From Kribbella pittospori (GTDB taxonomy: Bacteria > Actinomycetota > Actinomycetes > Propionibacteriales > Kribbellaceae): a stretch of DNA of 43,052 nt. A model generated the notes under the pieces. It made no database searches. It saw nothing but the letters and a program-made list of their open reading frames with translations, and had not been told where the DNA came from. The stretch spans positions 1-43,052 of the forward strand of contig NZ_SJKB01000031.1 in NCBI RefSeq assembly GCF_004331465.1, in the 5' to 3' direction. Below are positions 1 to 6,942 of this stretch, one piece after another. Position numbers and translations under genes: made by a program. Within the stretch, counting starts at the first letter, position 1, and every line of letters begins with the position of its first letter.

Positions 1-78
1 CAGCCGGCAAGCCGGCCGATCCCTCACGCCCACCGACCACCCGCAACCTTCGGCCCGTCCGTGCCACGGACCAACGGC

Positions 79-363
79 TTACTGAAAGACCGGGGCTAGT
101 GTGAGCGCCTCGTCGAGCTTGGCGCCGGGCTCGTGGTCGAGATCGGCAGCCGCCAGAGCCTCTTCGGCGATGGCGAGCGCTGTCACCGCCGGAGCTGCGT
201 CGCCCTGGTCAATCGCCGGACACAGCCGATGTTGGGCAAGGTGCGCCAGCTGCGCGAGCTGCGTGGGAGCGTCGGCGAGGGGCGGCCGGAACCACCGCAT
301 GGTCCTGGACAGGCGTCGAAGTACGGCCTCTGTGGGGTCGGCCTGGCGGCGGAAGATACTCAT
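79..363 (-). CDS. Small hypothetical protein (94 aa)
   Basis: I do not recognise a family. The 94-residue product has a basic, arginine-rich N-terminal third and an acidic, alanine- and leucine-rich remainder predicted to be helical. It has no signal peptide, membrane segment or cysteine pair. The ATG start at 363 is favoured because a TAGGGT hexamer (370-375 on this strand) lies exactly 6 bases upstream, the geometry of a leaderless actinobacterial mRNA, and no Shine-Dalgarno is present. It is divergent from the TPR-like gene that begins near 521. A longer minus-strand frame across 209-1084 overlaps it but looks like a shadow of the plus-strand gene. Function unknown. Confidence 0.55.
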   Translation of the reverse strand: MSIFRRQADPTEAVLRRLSRTMRWFRPPLADAPTQLAQLAHLAQHRLCPAIDQGDAAPAVTALAIAEEALAAADLDHEPGAKLDEALTLAPVFQ

Positions 364-369
364 CGGCCA

Positions 370-375
370 ACCCTA
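370..375 (-). promoter_or_regulatory. Probable leaderless -10 box (TAGGGT) for the 94-aa gene
   Basis: TAGGGT on the minus strand is followed by a 6-base spacer and the ATG at 363. This fits the TANNNT-N6/7-start pattern of leaderless transcription. No good -35 is visible. Confidence 0.4.
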
Positions 376-520
376 GTGCGCACTGCAGGGCTCGCGTCGG
401 CCTCAGAAGTTGACCTGGGCACCTACCTCGGACAACGCAGTTCGGGCGTCTCCCCGCTGGAGCTGAGTCTTCGCGCTCGCCTGGGGACCGGGGTGAGCCT
501 TCGGTCGGCAGAATGTGCGG

Positions 521-1459
521 ATGGGTCTTTTCGGGCGTGGTAGGCGGCGGGGTGTTCGGGGGGTTTGGGATGCGTGGGTGGAGGCTGATCGGGTGGGGGA
601 TTTTGTGGGGGGGGGGCGGTTGGCTCGGGAGATGGTGGAGGTTGCGCCGGAGGAGTTTGGGGCTTGGTTCGAGGCGGGGTTGTATTCGAAGGCTCGTGGG
701 GAGTGGGCTGAGTCGGCGGAGCGGAATGCGCGGGCTGTGGAGTTGTTCACCGCTAAGGACGCTCGTGTGTACGACGGGGTGAATCCGGCGGCTTGGAATT
801 TGGGGATTGCCGCGACGGCGGTGGGTGATTGGGCGGCCGCTCGGCGGGCTTGGGCGGCGTATGGGATCGAAGGCATCGAGCAGGGGGCCGAGCCGATCGA
901 CGGCAACTTCGGGCTGACGCCGGTTCGGCTGAATCCTGATCGGCCGACCCTGAAGCATCAGGTGCCGGTGGGGATTGGCGACACCGAGGTCGTGTGGTGC
1001 TGGCGACGGAGCCCGGCGCATGCGGTCATCGCGAGTGTTCCGCTGCCGGAGTCCGGTCACCGGTTCCGGGACGTCGTACTGCACGACGGTGAGCCGAAGG
1101 GATACCGGCGGCGGGGCGACCAGGAGGTCGCCGTGTTCGACGAACTCGCGCGGCTCGACGAGTCAGGTCTGGAGACTTGGCAGGCGCAGGTGCTCGGCGC
1201 GGGGCCCGACGACCTGAGCGAGCTCGAGGACCTCGTTGGATCTCGCGGACTCGGCATGGAGGAGTGGTCCGGGATTCGGCTGATGTGCTCCGACTGTTCG
1301 CACGGCACGCCTGAGGTGGCGCACGATCATCCGCCGGCTTCCAGCGACGCGGCTGTGATCGGGCTGGCGGGATCCGAGGCGGAGCTGAGGGATTGCCTCG
1401 AGATCTGGCTCGCCGATCGGCCCGGCATCACTCTGGCGGAGCTCACCTTCGTTTGGTGA
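521..1459 (+). CDS. TPR-like hypothetical protein (312 aa)
   Basis: A cytoplasmic protein of about 312 residues. Residues about 20-125 are alanine- and tryptophan-rich helical hairpins of tetratricopeptide type (paired helices ending in motifs like AWNLGIAATAVGDWAAARRAW). The C-terminal half is a mixed alpha/beta domain with a conserved-looking LMCSDCSHG motif that could bind metal through Cys/His. No enzyme family is recognised. ATG 521 is preferred over GTG 515 because CAGAAT sits 6 bases before it, as in leaderless genes, and no Shine-Dalgarno precedes either start. Wobble positions in the first 250 bases are T/G-richer than in neighbouring genes. A run of ten G (607-616) lies inside the reading frame. 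The gene ends 8 bp before the convergent split-barrel gene. Confidence 0.75.
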   Translation: MGLFGRGRRRGVRGVWDAWVEADRVGDFVGGGRLAREMVEVAPEEFGAWFEAGLYSKARGEWAESAERNARAVELFTAKDARVYDGVNPAAWNLGIAATAVGDWAAARRAWAAYGIEGIEQGAEPIDGNFGLTPVRLNPDRPTLKHQVPVGIGDTEVVWCWRRSPAHAVIASVPLPESGHRFRDVVLHDGEPKGYRRRGDQEVAVFDELARLDESGLETWQAQVLGAGPDDLSELEDLVGSRGLGMEEWSGIRLMCSDCSHGTPEVAHDHPPASSDAAVIGLAGSEAELRDCLEIWLADRPGITLAELTFVW

Positions 1460-1466
1460 CGGCGGA

Positions 1467-1910
1467 CTAGACGAGCCAGGTGCCGGACTGCATGAGGACG
1501 CGGTCCTTGAGTTCGTTGGCTTCGCGCCAGGCCTGGATGGTGATGGGGGTTACGCGGAAGAAGGGGTAGGGGGTAGAGGCCTCGCGGGGGTCGAAGCCGG
1601 CCTTGGTGGCAAAGGCTTCTGCGTCGGCAGGTGGGATGTCGGCGAGCTGTTCGGCGCTGGCGGTGATGTGAATGAGGTCTCGCGTGGTGCCGACCGTCAG
1701 GAGAAGGTGGGGGTTGGCGCGGAGGTTGCGGGCGGTGGGGTTGTTGACAGCGGTGGACAGCAGGAGGGTCCGGCCGTCCCAGAGGAAGGACAAAGGCATC
1801 AGGTAGGGCGTGCCGTCCGGTGACGCGGTGGCTACCCAGGCGTCTACGTCGTGCTCCAGCCGGTGCAGCGTGTCTTGCTTGCGTACGGCGAGAGGCCTGG
1901 GAGCAGCCAT
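1467..1910 (-). CDS. Pyridoxamine 5'-phosphate oxidase-family split-barrel protein
   Basis: A 147-residue single-domain protein of the flavin/F420-binding split-barrel superfamily. After a leading helix comes the typical strand pattern VATASPDGTPYLMPLSFLWDG, then LLLSTAVNNPTARNLRANP and LLTVGTTRDLIHI, the usual order for these folds. Members bind FMN, F420 or haem as small oxidoreductases; the cofactor here cannot be told by eye. Translation from ATG 1910 is supported by GGAG six bases upstream. It is divergent from an ECF41-like sigma factor gene, and an ECF41-type promoter motif faces it in the shared 91-bp region. It is therefore a likely target of that sigma factor, in the place usually held by a decarboxylase/oxidoreductase/epimerase-type partner gene. 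Confidence 0.85.
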   Translation of the reverse strand: MAAPRPLAVRKQDTLHRLEHDVDAWVATASPDGTPYLMPLSFLWDGRTLLLSTAVNNPTARNLRANPHLLLTVGTTRDLIHITASAEQLADIPPADAEAFATKAGFDPREASTPYPFFRVTPITIQAWREANELKDRVLMQSGTWLV

Positions 1911-1926
1911 GATGAACTCCTGACGG

Positions 1927-1953
1927 TGTCACATGTGGTCGGGTTTTCGCGTC
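1927..1953 (+). promoter_or_regulatory. ECF41-type promoter for the sigma factor gene
   Basis: TGTCACA (1927-1933) and CGTC (1950-1953) are separated by 16 bases. Group ECF41 sigma factors are reported to recognise a TGTCACA -35 and a CGTC -10. Its placement about 50 bp before the sigma gene implies autoregulation. The family motif is recalled knowledge; the match itself is read directly. Confidence 0.7.
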
Positions 1954-1962
1954 ACACCCATT

Positions 1963-1988
1963 GACGGTGGTCGGACCGGAGTGTGACA
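1963..1988 (-). promoter_or_regulatory. ECF41-type promoter facing the split-barrel gene
   Basis: On the minus strand TGTCACA (1988-1982) is followed 15 bases later by CGTC (1966-1963). It is near-symmetrical with the plus-strand copy, one base shorter in spacing. A transcript would begin near 1955, leaving a short leader before ATG 1910. Confidence 0.6.
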
Positions 1989-2001
1989 GGTGGAGAGGGA
2001 C

Positions 2002-2871
2002 ATGAGCGAACACGACTGGCTGGCGGAGCGGTTCGAGGAGAACCGGGAACACTTGCGCGTGGTCGCGTACCGGATCCTCGGATCGCGCGTCGAGGCCGAG
2101 GACGCGGTGCAGGAGACGTGGATCCGGCTGAGCCGCTCCGACGCCGACGCGATCGACAACCTCGGCGGCTGGCTCACGACCGTTGTCGGGCGCATCTGTC
2201 TCGACATGCTGCGGACCCGTCGCGGGCGGCCCGAGCAGACGGTCGGCGATCACTCCCCTGCGCTCACGGACGACGACGTACCGGATCCTGAGCTCGAAGC
2301 CGTCCAAGCGGACTCGGTCGGGCTCGCGTTGCTCGTCGTACTCGAGACATTGACGCCGGCCGAGCGGCTGTCGTTCGTGCTGCACGACATGTTCGCGGTG
2401 CCGTACGACGACATCGCGCCGATCGTGGGCAAGTCGCCGGAGGCCGCGCGGCAGTTGGCGAGCCGGGCGCGGCGGCGGGTGCAAGGTACGCCGGAACCCG
2501 CAGGAGCGGACGCCAGCCGACAGAAGGAGATCGTCGAAGCATTCCTCGCCGCGTCACGTGGTGGTGACTTCGACGCGCTGCTCGAGCTGCTCGACCCGGA
2601 GGTCGTACTGCGTGCCGACGAAACGGTCGTGGCACGCGGTGCGGGCGCGATGGTGCGGGGTGCCGCAGCCGTCGCGGAGACGTTCTCCGGGCGTGCGCAG
2701 GCCGCCGTACTCACACTGGTCGATGGGAAGGCCGGAGCGGTGTGGCGGCTGCATGGCGAACCGGTCGTCGTGTTCTCGTTCACGGTCGCCGACGGCCGGA
2801 TCACCGGGATCGAACTGCTTGGCAATCCCGACTACCTGCGCGACGTCGACCTCGCGCCGGCCAACGGCTGA
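2002..2871 (+). CDS. ECF41/SigJ-like RNA polymerase sigma factor with SnoaL-like C-terminal domain
   Basis: A 289-residue alternative sigma factor. Region 2 (about residues 10-80) contains YRILGSRVEAEDAVQETWIRL and a W-LTTVVGRICLDMLR helix. Region 4 (about 110-165) has LTPAERLSFVLHDMFAVPYDDIAPIVGKSPEAARQLASRARRRV in the sigma-70 helix-turn-helix arrangement. The remaining about 120 residues form a SnoaL/NTF2-like domain ending in GNPDYL, similar to the NPDKL motif of ECF41 proteins, where the fused domain replaces an anti-sigma factor. ATG 2002 follows a GGAGAGGGA Shine-Dalgarno; an upstream in-frame GTG at 1990 is less likely. ECF41-type motifs face both this gene and the divergent split-barrel gene. 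The inducing signal is unknown. Confidence 0.92.
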   Translation: MSEHDWLAERFEENREHLRVVAYRILGSRVEAEDAVQETWIRLSRSDADAIDNLGGWLTTVVGRICLDMLRTRRGRPEQTVGDHSPALTDDDVPDPELEAVQADSVGLALLVVLETLTPAERLSFVLHDMFAVPYDDIAPIVGKSPEAARQLASRARRRVQGTPEPAGADASRQKEIVEAFLAASRGGDFDALLELLDPEVVLRADETVVARGAGAMVRGAAAVAETFSGRAQAAVLTLVDGKAGAVWRLHGEPVVVFSFTVADGRITGIELLGNPDYLRDVDLAPANG

Positions 2872-2994
2872 CGCGGCACGGATCCCGGGGTACGACGGCG
2901 TCGTGGAGCGCTCGTCGACACGTGGGACTGGTGTGACGGGAGGGGTGCAATCCACGCTCCGGGCGTCCACATCGCGACACCCCGGAATCTGGTT

Positions 2995-3022
2995 TTTGCG
3001 TACGCCGAAAGTGCGCTACTGT
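2995..3022 (+). promoter_or_regulatory. Probable promoter of the tRNA cluster
   Basis: TTTGCG (2995-3000) and TACTGT (3017-3022) are 16 bases apart. They lie about 40 bp upstream of tRNA-Gly in an otherwise gene-free stretch from 2872 to 3062. Inferred from spacing only. Confidence 0.4.
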
Positions 3023-3062
3023 TCTGCTCTCGCACCGAGCAGCAACACCCCGCCGGAGCGAT

Positions 3063-3135
3063 GCGGACGTAGCTCAGTTGGTAGAGCGCAACCTTGCCAA
3101 GGTTGAGGTCGCCGGTTCGAACCCGGTCGTCCGCT
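3063..3135 (+). tRNA. tRNA-Gly (anticodon GCC)
   Basis: The acceptor arm GCGGACG pairs with CGTCCGC (3128-3134), discriminator T. The D-arm is AGCTCAGTTGGTAGAGC. The anticodon stem CAACC/GGTTG holds loop TTGCCAA with anticodon GCC. The T-arm is GCCGGTTCGAACCCGGT. CCA is not encoded. First of three clustered tRNAs. Confidence 0.96.
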
Positions 3136-3167
3136 CGGAGAGGGTTCGGCAGGCCAGCTTTCTTCCT

Positions 3168-3238
3168 GGTGGAGTGGCCGAGAGGCGAGGCAACGGCCTG
3201 CAAAGCCGTGTACACGGGTTCGAATCCCGTCTCCACCT
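3168..3238 (+). tRNA. tRNA-Cys (anticodon GCA)
   Basis: The acceptor arm GGTGGAG pairs with CTCCACC (3231-3237), discriminator T. The anticodon stem ACGGC/GCCGT carries loop CTGCAAA with anticodon GCA. The T-loop is GGGTTCGAATCCC. It lies 32 bp after tRNA-Gly and is probably co-transcribed with it. Confidence 0.96.
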
Positions 3239-3274
3239 CGCAACCCCTCAAGCTAGAGTTGTAGTTACGGTTTT

Positions 3275-3346
3275 GGACGATTGGCGCAGCGGTAGCGCGC
3301 TTCCCTGACACGGAAGAGGTCACTGGTTCGATCCCAGTATCGTCCA
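3275..3346 (+). tRNA. tRNA-Val (anticodon GAC)
   Basis: The acceptor arm GGACGAT pairs with ATCGTCC (3339-3345), discriminator A. The anticodon stem CTTCC/GGAAG carries loop CTGACAC with anticodon GAC. The T-arm is CTGGTTCGATCCCAG. Gly-Cys-Val order is common in actinobacteria. Confidence 0.96.
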
Positions 3347-3356
3347 CGAAGCCGAT

Positions 3357-3397
3357 AGGCGACGTGTGTCCGCGGAGTGCGCGGACCGCGTCGCCTT
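3357..3397 (+). terminator. Terminator of the tRNA cluster
   Basis: An outer stem AGGCGACG (3357-3364) pairs with CGTCGCCT (3389-3396), and an inner stem GTCCGCG pairs with CGCGGAC around loop GAGTG. It begins 11 bp after tRNA-Val and is followed by a weak T-rich stretch. Probably an intrinsic terminator. Confidence 0.75.
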
Positions 3398-3892
3398 CGT
3401 CATTTGTGCGGCAGCGCTGCGCTCGCCGCGAGCGGGGGCTCCGCCACCCGCACCCCCTTTGCGCCTTCGCTTCGCTCGGCTGCTGGGGCTGGGCGCCGCG
3501 TTCACAGTTGCCGGCTGGGGCTGGCCGCCGCGTTCACAGTTGCCGGCTCGGGCTGGCCGCCGCGTTCACAGTTGCCGGCTCGGGCTGGCCGCCGCGTTCA
3601 CAGTTGCCGGCTCGGGCTGGCCGCCGCGTTCACAGTTGCCGGCTGGGGTTGGGCGACGCGTTGATGGTTCCGGTCTGTGGCGGGGCGCCGCGGGCACAGT
3701 TGCCGGCTCGGGGTGCTCGCTGCTGGAGCGTCGTTGGTGTGCAGTTGGACAGGTAGTGCACCGGTGATACGCCGTACGCGCGGGTGTTTCAGGCTCGGGT
3801 GTACTGCGAGCGACCTGACACCTCCTGTCCAAATGTCCACCTCCCGGGTCTAGCACCTCGAGGCTCCGGACTGTGCCCGGGCGGCGGGTGGG
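3398..3892. other. Gene-free region between tRNA terminator and EamA exporter
   Basis: About 495 bp without a convincing gene. It holds a GC-rich, low-complexity stretch (3410-3480), the 32-bp tandem repeat (3486-3720), and about 170 bp of unremarkable sequence up to the end of the exporter gene. The reading frames here exist only because the repeat lacks stop codons. Confidence 0.7.
3486..3720. repeat. 32-bp tandem repeat, about seven copies
   Basis: The core GCGTTCACAGTTGCCGGCT recurs with an exact 32-bp period; the TTCACAG phase points are 3501, 3533, 3565, 3597 and 3629. Degenerate copies follow at 3661 (TTGATGG) and 3693 (GGCACAG). The central four copies are almost identical, and the edges vary (CTCGGG versus CTGGGG). 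32 is not a multiple of 3, so frames read through it shift with each unit; coding is unlikely. Thirty-two bases are close to three helical turns, so any bound factor would sit on one face. Confidence 0.93.
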
Positions 3893-4738
3893 TTAGGAGC
3901 GCAGGGCCTTTAGGGCTACTGCTGTTAGTAGGAGGGCGGCGCCTGTGAGGGTGAGCGGGGTGGGGTGTTCGTGGAAGAGCAGTACGGCTAGGGCTGTGGC
4001 TGTTAGGGGTTCCAGTAGGGCCAGGACGGCTGCTGTTGAAGGGCTCAGGGTTCGGAGGCTCGCGTAGAAGAGGGTGTAGGCGAGGGCGGTGGGGATCAGG
4101 CCGAAGTACGCGAGGGTTGGCCAGCTTGCGGCGTGTGGGGTCAGGCCTTCTAGGAGGGCTAGGGGTAGGAGTGTCAGGGCCGCGGTGGTGAAGCCTAGGA
4201 GGGCTGTGGTGGTGGGCGCTGGGTTGTCGCGGTTGAGGAGGGTGGTGGTGGCGTAGCCGGCTGCTGAGAGGAGGGACAGGAGGATGCCGGGGAGGGACGT
4301 GGTGATGGCGGTGCCTGGGGCTGCTACCAGGAGGGTCAGGCCTAGGACTGCCAGGAGGAGGGCCGGCGTGATGCGTTCTCGGGTTGCCAGGGCTATGAAG
4401 AGAGGGCCTGCGCCTAGGGAGATGACGGTGGCTACTGCCACGCCTACTCGGGGTATGGCGGCGAAGTAGCCGAGTTGGCAGGCGGTCAGGCCCAGGCCGG
4501 TGAGGATGTAGCGGCGTGGGGCGGCCATGAAGGTGGCGCGGATCGGGGTTCTGCTGAAGAAGCGGTTGGCCAGGAGGAGCCAGACGGCGCCGGTGGCTAG
4601 GCGCCAGAAGGAGATGGCGGTGGACGTCAGGCCGCTGGATTGGAACAGTAGGGCGCCGGTGGGGCCGCCTGTGCCCCAGGCCAGGCCGGCCAGGGCTACG
4701 TAAGCGAGGGCGCGCGTCTTCGTGGGTCGGTGCAGCAT
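3893..4738 (-). CDS. EamA/DMT-superfamily exporter (RhtA-like)
   Basis: A 281-residue inner-membrane transporter with about ten hydrophobic helices arranged as two EamA repeats (about residues 10-135 and 145-280). The first repeat has GLAWGTGGPTGALLF and the second LIPTALAYTLFYASLRTLSP, followed by an LEPLTATALAVLLFHE segment, the standard family signature. Members export amino acids, metabolites or drugs; the substrate is not visible. ATG 4738 has GGAG seven bases upstream. Codon use differs from its neighbours, with many CTA, ACA, GCA and GTA codons, suggesting recent transfer or low expression. A leaderless short ORF and two hairpins lie between its promoter and its start and suggest attenuation. 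Confidence 0.9.
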   Translation of the reverse strand: MLHRPTKTRALAYVALAGLAWGTGGPTGALLFQSSGLTSTAISFWRLATGAVWLLLANRFFSRTPIRATFMAAPRRYILTGLGLTACQLGYFAAIPRVGVAVATVISLGAGPLFIALATRERITPALLLAVLGLTLLVAAPGTAITTSLPGILLSLLSAAGYATTTLLNRDNPAPTTTALLGFTTAALTLLPLALLEGLTPHAASWPTLAYFGLIPTALAYTLFYASLRTLSPSTAAVLALLEPLTATALAVLLFHEHPTPLTLTGAALLLTAVALKALRS

Positions 4739-4795
4739 CGAAGTACTCCGGGAGGTTCGCGGGAGAGGTGGGTCGTCTGCGAACAGCCCGAAGAA

Positions 4796-4815
4796 GCCCA
4801 GGTCAGAACCTGGGC
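4796..4815 (-). terminator. Hairpin upstream of the exporter, possible attenuator
   Basis: GCCCAGGT (4796-4803) and ACCTGGGC (4808-4815) form a perfect 8-bp stem with a 4-base loop. On the minus strand it is followed by TTCTTC. It lies between the short upstream ORF and the exporter start, where an attenuator would be placed. The T-tract is weak, so termination is an inference. Confidence 0.45.
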
Positions 4816-4826
4816 GTTGACCGAGT

Positions 4827-4849
4827 GACCGTCCGCCTAAGCGGCGGTC
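4827..4849 (-). promoter_or_regulatory. Hairpin overlapping the stop codon of the upstream short ORF
   Basis: GACCGTCCGC (4827-4836) pairs with GCGGCGGTC (4841-4849), with one bulged base. The TAG stop of the short ORF (4839-4837) is in the loop, so a ribosome finishing or stalling on the ORF would block the stem. Confidence 0.45.
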
Positions 4850-4872
4850 GGCGGGGTGATGATGCGATGCAC
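4837..4872 (-). CDS. Leaderless leader-peptide candidate (11 aa) upstream of the exporter
   Basis: A GTG-initiated 11-codon ORF encodes MHRIITPPTAA and ends in TAG. TAGGGT (4885-4880 on this strand) precedes the GTG by exactly 7 bases, so the RNA would begin at or next to the start codon. The peptide has adjacent Ile-Ile-Thr and Pro-Pro, and its stop lies inside a hairpin; a second perfect hairpin follows before the EamA exporter. This arrangement resembles ribosome-dependent attenuators. It could sense an amino acid supply or a ribosome-targeting drug. It is too short to prove by sequence alone; its position, spacing and hairpins are the evidence. Confidence 0.5.
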   Translation of the reverse strand: MHRIITPPTAA

Positions 4873-4879
4873 GGGCAGG

Positions 4880-4885
4880 ACCCTA
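4880..4885 (-). promoter_or_regulatory. -10 box (TAGGGT) of the leaderless short ORF
   Basis: TAGGGT followed by 7 bases and GTG on the minus strand, located 29 bp downstream of the SDR gene stop. The -35 is not recognisable. Confidence 0.45.
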
Positions 4886-4913
4886 GCCCGAAAGCGTGCG
4901 CCGGCCGAGCGAA

Positions 4914-5657
4914 TTACATCCGCAGCTGGGAGCCGCCGTTGAAGTCGAGGACTGTGCCAGTGGCGAACTCGGCCTCCGGGGACGCCAGGTAGAGGATCGC
5001 CGCCGCGACTTCCGATGGGTCGGCGACGCGTTCCAGAGGGCTCTCCATGCGGCGGCGGTCGTAGCCATCGCCGGTCAGGTGTACGGCGGCCATGTCGGTG
5101 GTCGTCCAGCCGGGCGCGATCGCTGTCACGGCGATGCCTTCCGGGCCGAGTGCGCGGGCGAGCGACTGGGTGAAGGACACGATGCCGGCCTTCGAGGCGC
5201 CGTACGCGGGCTGGTTCGGCTCACCCCTGAACGCGCCGCGGGAGGAGACGTTGACGATCCGGCCGCCGCGGCCCATGTGCCGGACCGCGCACCACGTGAC
5301 GTTCGAGGGGCCGACGAGATTCACCGCGATGGTGTCGGCCCACGCCTGCTGCCATTCGGCGTACGTCGCCTCGCGGATGCGGTGCGGGTGGTAGACGCCG
5401 GCGTTGTTCACGAGTACGTCGATCCCGCCCAAGGCAGCCGCGGCGTCGTCGACCATCGTCTGGATCGCGGCGGGGTCAGCCAGATCGGCATGGGCGAGCA
5501 CATGTCCCGATCCCGGCAGCGACTTCAGCACAGCCTCGGCAGCATCGGCCGAGGCACCGTAATGCACCGCCACCCGGTCCCCCGCGGCCGCAAAGGCCTG
5601 CGCCGTCGCCGCCCCGATCCCCCGCGAAGCCCCCGTCACCAACACAGAACGACACAT
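4914..5657 (-). CDS. SDR-family NAD(P)-dependent oxidoreductase
   Basis: A 247-residue classical short-chain dehydrogenase of normal length. The Rossmann nucleotide motif TGASRGIG is at residues 8-15 and NNAG at 84-87. The catalytic Ser is in VNVSS (about 138-139), with the YGASK motif giving Tyr152 and Lys156. The 3-oxoacyl-ACP reductase-like pattern (IAPGWTTTDMA) is typical, but the substrate cannot be assigned. ATG 5657 follows AAAGGA seven bases upstream. It is on the same strand as, and immediately upstream of, the leader ORF and exporter. Readthrough into the exporter is possible, though a separate promoter is visible. Confidence 0.92.
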   Translation of the reverse strand: MCRSVLVTGASRGIGAATAQAFAAAGDRVAVHYGASADAAEAVLKSLPGSGHVLAHADLADPAAIQTMVDDAAAALGGIDVLVNNAGVYHPHRIREATYAEWQQAWADTIAVNLVGPSNVTWCAVRHMGRGGRIVNVSSRGAFRGEPNQPAYGASKAGIVSFTQSLARALGPEGIAVTAIAPGWTTTDMAAVHLTGDGYDRRRMESPLERVADPSEVAAAILYLASPEAEFATGTVLDFNGGSQLRM

Positions 5658-5727
5658 GCCCCGATCCTTTCACTCCACCTGACCGCCGGTGGGTGGCTGG
5701 GGCAGGAAGAGCGTCGGGAGCACCCAG

Positions 5728-6795
5728 CTACTGGCGCGGGTTCACGTCGCGGCGGTAGGCCTTGGACTGGCGGGCCCATTGCTTCTTGGCTTCGGCGCGG
5801 AGGCGGAGGTTGTTGCGGCGGGCCATGAACGCGGCCTCGCGCTGCAGCTTCGTCCAGCTCTCGAAGCGTCGGATCGGCAGCGTGCCGTCCTCCAGCGCGG
5901 CCCGTACGGCGCACCCGGGCTCCGTGTCATGCGCGCAGTCCTTGAACTTGCACTGCTCAGCCAGCGCCGTGATGTCCGGGAACGCCGCAGCCAGTCCCTC
6001 ACCGGACTCCTGCAGACCGATCCCCCGCAGCCCAGGCGTGTCAATCACCACGCCGCCATTCGGCAACACGATCAGTTCACGCCGGACCGACGTATGCCGG
6101 CCCTTGCCGTCTTCACGGATGTCCTGCACGTCCAGCAATTCGACACCGGCCAGCGCGTTCACCAGCGACGACTTCCCCGCACCACTCGAGCCGAGCAGCG
6201 CCACAGTGGCGTCACCATCCAGCAGCGCCTGTACCGACTCCAGGCCCTGACCAGTCGCTGCACTGCACACCAGTACGTCGGCACCCGGCGCAGCGCGCGC
6301 CACGTCCTCAGCAAGGGCGTCGGCATCGCCGACAAGATCCGACTTGGTCAGTACGACGACCGGCCGCGCACCGCTCTCCCACGCCAGCGCGAGGAAGCGC
6401 TCGATCCGGACGATGTTCGGTTCCGGTACCAGGCCGACGACGATCGCGATCACATCGACGTTGGCCGCGAGCACCTGGCCTCTGGACGAACCGCCGACTT
6501 CCGCGCGCACGATCGCCGTACGCCGTGGGGCCAGGGACTCGACCGTGATCCGGTCGTCCGGCCAGTACCGCAGTACGGCCCAATCCCCTGTACATGGGCC
6601 GGCCTGGGGGTCATGGGCCATCGCGGCGAGAAGCGCACTGGACCACGTCGCGCGGACCGGGCCGTCCTCGGTGAGTACCGTCGCCATGCCCTTGTCGACC
6701 CGGGCGACGCGACCCGGCACGAGCTCGGCCGGGACAGAGCTCAGGTAGTCGGCCGTGGAGCTGTCGAGTCCCAGGGCCTGCAGTGTGGCTGACAT
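5728..6795 (-). CDS. rsgA: Ribosome small subunit-dependent GTPase A
   Basis: RsgA is a circularly permuted GTPase that assists late 30S maturation. The 355-residue protein has an OB fold (about 20-100), then the permuted GTPase: TKSD (G4, about 150-153), a G1 loop GSSGAGKSS (202-210), and DTPGLRGIG (G3, about 252-260). The C-terminal zinc-binding set is Cys282, Cys287, His289 and Cys295 in CKFKDCAHDTEPGC. All family hallmarks are present and the length is normal. The ATG at 6795 has AAAGG seven bases upstream. It lies between the SDR gene and the YihY gene on the same strand, without tight coupling to either. Confidence 0.96.
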   Translation of the reverse strand: MSATLQALGLDSSTADYLSSVPAELVPGRVARVDKGMATVLTEDGPVRATWSSALLAAMAHDPQAGPCTGDWAVLRYWPDDRITVESLAPRRTAIVRAEVGGSSRGQVLAANVDVIAIVVGLVPEPNIVRIERFLALAWESGARPVVVLTKSDLVGDADALAEDVARAAPGADVLVCSAATGQGLESVQALLDGDATVALLGSSGAGKSSLVNALAGVELLDVQDIREDGKGRHTSVRRELIVLPNGGVVIDTPGLRGIGLQESGEGLAAAFPDITALAEQCKFKDCAHDTEPGCAVRAALEDGTLPIRRFESWTKLQREAAFMARRNNLRLRAEAKKQWARQSKAYRRDVNPRQ

Positions 6796-6913
6796 CGGCG
6801 AACCTTTCGGAGGGTCCGGCCGCGAGGTCAGCTCAGCGGACGGACGGGGTGGGAGACATCGGCCCGATGGGCCTGATCCAAGCTCATGGCGGGGGCCTCC
6901 CTTCCAAGTCCTG

Positions 6914-6932
6914 CGGTCCTGGTCCAGGACCG
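6914..6932 (-). terminator. Perfect palindrome after the YihY gene
   Basis: CGGTCCTGG-T-CCAGGACCG is a 19-bp perfect inverted repeat starting 11 bp after the YihY stop codon. As RNA it would fold into a 7-bp stem with a GGTCC loop. It has no T-run, so it could equally be a protein-binding site upstream of rsgA. Confidence 0.5.
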
Positions 6933-6942
6933 GCTGATGGCG

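Noticed and set aside
209..1084. Long minus-strand frame opposite the TPR-like gene
   Set aside because: Composition is Pro/Arg/His-rich as expected for the antisense of a GC-rich gene, and the plus-strand frame has a plausible fold and start.
3486..3720. CRISPR array
   Set aside because: Copies are contiguous with no unique spacers, and no cas gene is in the window.
3364..3856. Several open frames across the 32-bp repeat, both strands
   Set aside because: They exist because the repeat lacks stops. The unit is not a multiple of three and the translations are low complexity.
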